The translations under genes were made by a program, and so were the position numbers. A DNA stretch of 64,000 nt from Clostridiales bacterium (GTDB taxonomy: Bacteria; Bacillota; Clostridia; Lachnospirales; Lachnospiraceae). Positions 59,922 to 64,000 of the stretch are shown here, piece by piece. Where the stretch lies: contig JAJBVD010000078.1 in the NCBI GenBank assembly GCA_020859985.1, forward strand, positions 25,728 through 89,727. The letters are read 5' to 3'. Every line of letters starts with the position of its first letter. The first letter of the stretch is position 1. The notes under the pieces were generated by a model. It made no database searches and had not been told where the DNA came from. It saw nothing but the letters and a program-made list of their open reading frames with translations.

Positions 59922-61685
59922 TTGAGAAAACGAACGATCGGACTGCTGGTGCTGGTACTGATCCTGCTTGTGGGTGTGCTTGGCACGTATATCGCTATCA
60001 GCGTACATTACAGGACGCATTTTCTGGAAAATACGACAATCAATGGGATTGACGTGTCGGATCTGACTGCGGCGGAGGCTGAAGCAAGGATTGCTGAGGA
60101 TGCTGAAAGCTACCGCCTTGTGATCACCGGAAAGGATGAGGAGCAGGCGACCATCAACGGCGCGGATTTTGATTATTGCTTTGTATCAAACGGGGAGACG
60201 CAGGAGCTTCTGGATGGACAGAGCCCATTGGCATGGATTTTCGCGTATTTTTCGGATGGACAGTCGTACTCTATGGATACCTCTGTATCGTACGATGCGG
60301 AAAAGCTGGCGGAGGCTGTGTCGGCACTCACCATGATGCAGGAGGATCAGATGACAGCACCGGAAAACGCGTACATCGCTCTTCTCGAAGACGGTACCTA
60401 TGGGATCATTGCGGAGACGGAAGGAACGCAGCTTGACGCGGAGAAGGTGCAGGAGGCGGCAAAAACTGCCGTGGATGCCGGGAAAAAGACACTGAATCTG
60501 GAGATGGCCGAATGCTATGTGACAGCGGATGTGACCTCGGAAGATGAGAGCCTGATCACGCAGGTTAGTCTTTATAATCAGTATGCGTCCATGGTGATTA
60601 ATTATTATATGAGCGGCGATGTGATTGTTTCGCTGACTTCGGATACCTTTATGGACTGGTTTTCGCTGGATGAGAACAATTCGCCTGTGTTTGATTATGA
60701 TGCCGTGGCTTCCTGGGTGGAATCGCTTGCGGATACCTACGATACGATTGGTACTTATGAGCCGTTTGTCACATCCAACGGCGAGACGGTATACGTGGAA
60801 TCCGTGACCTATGGCTGGCAGATGGACCGCGAGTCTGAGACGGCAGAGCTTTACAGCCTGCTTCTGGCGGGACAGACCGAGGGACGCTCTCCGGTGTGGA
60901 CCGTGAGCGCACTGACCCGCGGAGAAAATGACATCGGCGACACCTATGTGGAGATTGATTATACGAACCAGCGGATGTGGTACTATAAAGATGGCGGACT
61001 GCTGGTGGAGACGCCGGTCGTTACCGGTAATACCAGCGCCGGGAATGCTTCTCCGGAGGGACTTTACTATATTGTTTACAAGCAGCAGGATGCAACACTG
61101 ACCGGCGAGACTTACGAGACGCCAGTGGACTTCTGGATGCCGTTTTACGGGAATGTGGGGATTCACGATGCGGATTCCTGGCGGAGCCTTTATGGCGGTA
61201 CGATCTACATGACCAGCGGCTCCCACGGCTGCATCAACACCCCGACGGCGCAGGCACAGACCATCTATGAGAACATTGAAGCGGGAACACCGGTTGTCTG
61301 CTACAGCTCCGGCACAGACTACGACTATGGAACAGCTGCAAGCGGCACTTCCTACGTGGCGAACAGCACTTCCGGCTCAGGCGGCACTTCTGGTTCGAAT
61401 GGCTCCTCGGATTCGGGCAGCTCGGACGATGATGAGAATATCATTATTATAGAAGGAACAGATTCCACTTCCTCAGGCAGCAGTTCGACTTCTTCAGACA
61501 GCAGCGCGTCGTCGACAGACAGCAGTGATACGTCGTCTTCGGACAGCAGTACGACATCAGGGGAGGCAGATTTTGAAATCGTGATCTCGGATGAGACGAC
61601 CTGGTCGAGCGGGACATCCGACAGCTCGTCCGGTTCTTCGGGCTCCTCAGAATCATCGGACGATGCTGTTATTGTGATCGAGTAA
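59922..61685 (+). CDS. Membrane-anchored L,D-transpeptidase (YkuD) with peptidoglycan-binding repeats and Ser-rich tail
   Basis: From TTG 59922 (AGAGGGG upstream) 587 residues. A signal-anchor helix (IGLLVLVLILLVGVLGTYIAI) is followed by two PG_binding_4-like domains (TTINGIDVSDLTAAEAEARI near residue 40), a YkuD domain with YVEIDYTNQRMWYYKDG and the catalytic SHGCINTP near residue 435. L,D-transpeptidases make 3-3 crosslinks in cell wall. The last 120 residues are Ser/Asp/Gly/Thr-rich and broken by three short hydrophobic strands (NIIIIE, EIVISDE, AVIVIE). The ORF-track start lacks a ribosome site. Confidence 0.88.
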   Translation: MRKRTIGLLVLVLILLVGVLGTYIAISVHYRTHFLENTTINGIDVSDLTAAEAEARIAEDAESYRLVITGKDEEQATINGADFDYCFVSNGETQELLDGQSPLAWIFAYFSDGQSYSMDTSVSYDAEKLAEAVSALTMMQEDQMTAPENAYIALLEDGTYGIIAETEGTQLDAEKVQEAAKTAVDAGKKTLNLEMAECYVTADVTSEDESLITQVSLYNQYASMVINYYMSGDVIVSLTSDTFMDWFSLDENNSPVFDYDAVASWVESLADTYDTIGTYEPFVTSNGETVYVESVTYGWQMDRESETAELYSLLLAGQTEGRSPVWTVSALTRGENDIGDTYVEIDYTNQRMWYYKDGGLLVETPVVTGNTSAGNASPEGLYYIVYKQQDATLTGETYETPVDFWMPFYGNVGIHDADSWRSLYGGTIYMTSGSHGCINTPTAQAQTIYENIEAGTPVVCYSSGTDYDYGTAASGTSYVANSTSGSGGTSGSNGSSDSGSSDDDENIIIIEGTDSTSSGSSSTSSDSSASSTDSSDTSSSDSSTTSGEADFEIVISDETTWSSGTSDSSSGSSGSSESSDDAVIVIE

Positions 61686-61696
61686 AAAAGAAATGC

Positions 61697-61725
61697 TTGC
61701 ATTTTCAAGGATATGATGGTATAAA
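61697..61725 (+). promoter_or_regulatory. Promoter of the ZTP-regulated purine operon
   Basis: TTGCAT, 17 bases, TATAAA. The aptamer begins about 15-20 bases after the inferred transcription start. Confidence 0.8.
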
Positions 61726-61742
61726 TGATGCATTAACTGCTC

Positions 61743-61810
61743 ATACAACTGACGGGAGTGGGTCACCACAGGGGAGTATGAGAACAGAGAATGTCGACCG
61801 TCTGGGCAAA
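61743..61810 (+). ncRNA. ZTP/ZMP riboswitch aptamer (pfl motif)
   Basis: The two conserved halves are visible: ACTGACGGGAGTGGGTCACC with CACAGGGGAGTATGAG, and the 3' pseudoknot element CCGTCTGGGCA. ZTP aptamers sense AICAR (ZMP/ZTP), the substrate of the second enzyme encoded downstream, so low folate raises expression. An overlapping terminator is the switch. Confidence 0.9.
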
Positions 61811-61838
61811 TGAAATGATTTGTTCAGATGGTCTTTTT
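61795..61838 (+). terminator. Regulatory terminator of the ZTP riboswitch
   Basis: GACCGTCTGGGCAAAT pairs with ATTTGTTCAGATGGTC and ends in TTTTTC. The left arm includes the aptamer's 3' element, so ligand binding should prevent termination. Confidence 0.85.
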
Positions 61839-61861
61839 CATTTTTAAGGAGGGATGCGCAA

Positions 61862-62590
61862 ATGAAACTGTTAAATCTGGAAACAGAACTGAAGAGCAAC
61901 AGCTATCCGGGCAGGGGCATTGTGATTGGCCGGACAAAGGACGGGGCGAAAGCCGTGACTGCGTATTTTATCATGGGCAGGAGCGTAAACAGCAGGAACC
62001 GCGTTTTTGTGGAAGACGGAGAGGGAATCCGCACACAGGCGTTTGATCCGTCAAAGATGGAGGATCCGAGTCTGATCATCTACGCACCGGTTCGTGTGCT
62101 GGGAAGCAATACGATCGTGACAAACGGCGACCAGACCGATACTATATACGAGGGAATGGGCCGAGAGACGGCGCCGCTGACCTTTGAACAGTCGCTGCGC
62201 TCCCGCGAGTTTGAACCGGACGGCCCGAACTACACGCCGCGTATTTCAGGTATCCTTCATGTGGAAAATGGGGAATTTGACTATGCCATGTCCATCTTAA
62301 AGAGCGCGAACGGCAATCCGGAAGCGTGCGACCGCTACACATTCTCCTATGAGAATGCAGTTGCCGGGGAGGGACGGTTCATCCATACCTACATGAGCGA
62401 CGGCAGTCCGCTGCCGAGCTTTGAGGGTGAGCCGAAGCGTGTGGCGATCCCGGATGATATCGACGCATGCACGGATCTGCTCTGGAGCAGCCTGAACGAA
62501 GACAATAAGGTGTCGCTGTTTGTGCGCTATATTGATATCGCGACGGGTGCGTATGAAACGAGAATTGTGAATAAGAATATTGTGAGATAG
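61862..62590 (+). CDS. IMP cyclohydrolase (PurO-like)
   Basis: A 242-residue protein of the archaeal-type IMP cyclohydrolase family (FAICAR to IMP, last purine step). NSYPGRGIVIGRTKDGAKAVTAYFIMGRSVNSRNRVF near the start is its most typical stretch, with TNGDQTDTIYEG and EPDGPNYTPRISGI after it. ATG 61862 has AAGGAGGG; the ORF-track start is within the riboswitch terminator. It replaces the cyclohydrolase half of bacterial PurH, and its partner is the next gene. Confidence 0.9.
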   Translation: MKLLNLETELKSNSYPGRGIVIGRTKDGAKAVTAYFIMGRSVNSRNRVFVEDGEGIRTQAFDPSKMEDPSLIIYAPVRVLGSNTIVTNGDQTDTIYEGMGRETAPLTFEQSLRSREFEPDGPNYTPRISGILHVENGEFDYAMSILKSANGNPEACDRYTFSYENAVAGEGRFIHTYMSDGSPLPSFEGEPKRVAIPDDIDACTDLLWSSLNEDNKVSLFVRYIDIATGAYETRIVNKNIVR

Positions 62591-62604
62591 AAAGGAGAAA
62601 ACCG

Positions 62605-63789
62605 ATGAAAGAACTTGCTTTAAAATACGGATGCAATCCGAATCAGAAACCTTCCCGCATCTACATGGCGGATGGCAGTGACCTCCCGATCCAGGTGCTG
62701 TCGGGACGCCCGGGCTATATCAATTTTCTCGACGCGTTCAATGGCTGGCAGCTGGTCTGTGAGCTGAAAGCGGCAACCGGTCTTCCGGCGGCGACGTCGT
62801 TCAAACATGTATCTCCGGCCGGTGCGGCTGTGGGACTTCCGCTTACCGAGACACTGGCAAAAATTTACTGGGTAGACGATTGCGATTATAAAAACCTGTC
62901 GCCGCTGGCCTGCGCGTATGCAAGGGCGAGAGGCGCGGACCGGATGTCCTCATTTGGAGATTTTATCGCATTGTCCGATGTCTGCGACCGCGACACCGCG
63001 CTGCTGATCAAACGTGAGGTGTCCGACGGCGTAATCGCTCCGGGTTACACGCAGGAAGCGCTGGATATTCTGGCGCTGAAAAAGAAAGGCAATTACAACG
63101 TCATTCAGATTGACAAGAATTATCGTCCGGATCCGCTGGAGCACAAGCAGGTATATGGTGTGACCTTTGAGCAGGGACGTCAGGAGTTGCCGATCGACGA
63201 CGCGCTGCTTTCTAACATCGTGACTGAAAACAAAGATATCCCGGCGGAGGCGCTGGCGGATATGAAGATCGCGCTGATTGTTCTGAAATATACACAGTCC
63301 AACTCCGTCTGCTATGTAAAAGGCGGACAGGCGATCGGCATCGGCGCTGGTCAGCAGTCGAGAGTACACTGCACAAGACTTGCCGGTCAGAAAGCGGATA
63401 ACTGGTTCCTGCGCCAGTGTCCGAAGGTACTTTCCTTGCCGTTCTCCGATCAGATTACCCGCGCGGAGCGCGACAACGCAATCGACGTTTACATCGGAGC
63501 AGAATACATGGATGTCCTCGCAGATGGCGCCTGGGAGAAGATTTTCACAGAGAAACCTGAGGTCTTCACAGAAGAAGAGAAGCGCGCATGGCTCGATCAG
63601 ATGCAGGATGTCACCCTTGGTTCGGATGCATTCTTCCCGTTTTCTGACAACATCGAGCGCGCGCACAAATCCGGCGTGAAATATATCGCCGAGCCGGGCG
63701 GATCCGTGCGCGACGCGGACGTGATCGCGACCTGCAATAAATACGGGATGGCGATGGCATTCACCGGAATCCGGCTGTTCCATCACTGA
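62605..63789 (+). CDS. Stand-alone AICAR formyltransferase (PurH C-terminal type)
   Basis: A 394-residue enzyme that formylates AICAR with 10-formyl-tetrahydrofolate. Seen: the KYGCNPNQKPSRIY start, the catalytic TSFKHVSPAGAAVG (Lys-His), LKYTQSNSVCYVKGGQAIGIGAGQQSRVHC and the end PGGSVRDADVIATCNKYGMAMAFTGIRLFHH. The cyclohydrolase domain of fused PurH is absent and is supplied by the previous gene 14 bases upstream. The ZTP riboswitch ties both to the AICAR level. Confidence 0.95.
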   Translation: MKELALKYGCNPNQKPSRIYMADGSDLPIQVLSGRPGYINFLDAFNGWQLVCELKAATGLPAATSFKHVSPAGAAVGLPLTETLAKIYWVDDCDYKNLSPLACAYARARGADRMSSFGDFIALSDVCDRDTALLIKREVSDGVIAPGYTQEALDILALKKKGNYNVIQIDKNYRPDPLEHKQVYGVTFEQGRQELPIDDALLSNIVTENKDIPAEALADMKIALIVLKYTQSNSVCYVKGGQAIGIGAGQQSRVHCTRLAGQKADNWFLRQCPKVLSLPFSDQITRAERDNAIDVYIGAEYMDVLADGAWEKIFTEKPEVFTEEEKRAWLDQMQDVTLGSDAFFPFSDNIERAHKSGVKYIAEPGGSVRDADVIATCNKYGMAMAFTGIRLFHH

Positions 63790-63860
63790 TCGGGCAGTGC
63801 TGCCATCCGACACGGAGCAAATAAAGTAGTATTAGATATAGAATCAGGTATAGAAAAATG

Positions 63861-63894
63861 AAAGGTGGGGCAGAAAAGGTGCACCACCTTTTGT
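63861..63894 (+). terminator. Terminator of the purine operon
   Basis: AAAGGTGG / CCACCTTT stem followed by TTGT. Confidence 0.7.
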
Positions 63895-63932
63895 ATAACA
63901 ATTTTAGGCTATCAGGTTGTAAATTTCAATTT

Positions 63933-64000
63933 ATGATGGAACGGAGACGGCGTAAATCTACTGTAGGAATCGTAGTGGCGGAGACCACCAGAAATGTATC
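63933..64000 (+). CDS. Possible start of a further gene, cut by the window edge
   Basis: An open frame of 22 codons from ATG 63933 (MMERRRRKSTVGIVVAETTR). Valine-rich strand after a basic start is protein-like, but the ribosome site is weak and too little is visible to name it. Confidence 0.3.
   Translation, partial: MMERRRRKSTVGIVVAETTRNV

Noticed and set aside
1-64000. tRNA or rRNA genes, prophage or insertion-sequence transposases
   Set aside because: None recognised on either strand; the only mobile-looking DNA is the small non-coding repeat families.

Overview
The window looks like a chromosomal segment of a spore-forming, GC-moderate anaerobic Firmicute, most likely a Lachnospiraceae (Clostridium cluster XIVa, Blautia-like) bacterium. 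Supporting genes are spoVAD, spoVAE and spmB (sporulation), a rubrerythrin (anaerobe oxidative stress), an ECF vitamin-type transporter, and a ZTP riboswitch controlling a split pair of purine enzymes (a PurO-type IMP cyclohydrolase plus stand-alone AICAR formyltransferase). The taxonomic call is inference from gene content and style, not from a marker gene.

Layout. 0-3 kb: 3' end of plsC, then spoVAD-spoVAE with no spoVAC in front. 3.1-13.6 kb: one ten-gene Mrp/MBH-type cation/proton antiporter operon (E, F, G, DUF4040, B, C and four large proton-channel subunits), one channel gene being broken by a Trp-to-TGA change. 13.6-24 kb: a LacI-like sensor/GGDEF protein, tatD, rsmA, spmB, a frameshifted degV, a DUF885 hydrolase and a MATE exporter; rsmA-spmB lies between two inverted copies of an intergenic repeat. 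24.3-26 kb: an AT-rich hipBA toxin-antitoxin island with its own promoter and operator. 26-32 kb: metG, a membrane diguanylate cyclase, DUF2798, PAP2 and DUF308 membrane proteins. 32.4-35.9 kb: an 1140-residue EF-G/TetM-like GTPase fused to a Rae1/YacP-type NYN endonuclease domain. 36-44 kb: FGGY kinase, rubrerythrin, secreted metallo-beta-lactamase, YhhN lysoplasmalogenase-like protein and a complete ECF transporter. 44-50.5 kb: ATP-grasp ligase and two esterases on the minus strand, a TetR-like protein without its HTH, DUF308 and radical SAM proteins. 50.8-54.2 kb: AAA/DUF4143 protein, a glycosyltransferase with a C-terminal winged helix, and hicAB. 54.3-64 kb: an amino-acid ABC transporter (minus strand), a GH13 glycosidase, a secreted L,D-transpeptidase and the ZTP-regulated purine pair.

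Two genome-wide habits stand out. First, a short palindrome (arms GTAACTGTTCAG / CTTCACAGTTAC, about 27 bp) and longer relatives with the same ends occur at more than ten intergenic sites, one supplying the stop codon of spoVAD. Second, many unrelated proteins carry low-complexity insertions or tails, several of them encoded by short tandem DNA repeats (15, 36 or 42 bp periods), including proteins that are compact in other bacteria (SpoVAD, the EF-G-like GTPase, antiporter subunits, MetG).

The best candidate for an undescribed system is the EF-G-like/NYN fusion: it joins a translocase-type factor expected to enter the ribosomal A site to a nuclease domain whose B. subtilis relative cuts mRNA in the A site. 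The glycosyltransferase/winged-helix fusion is a second. All functional calls come from reading motifs by eye; no database search was run.
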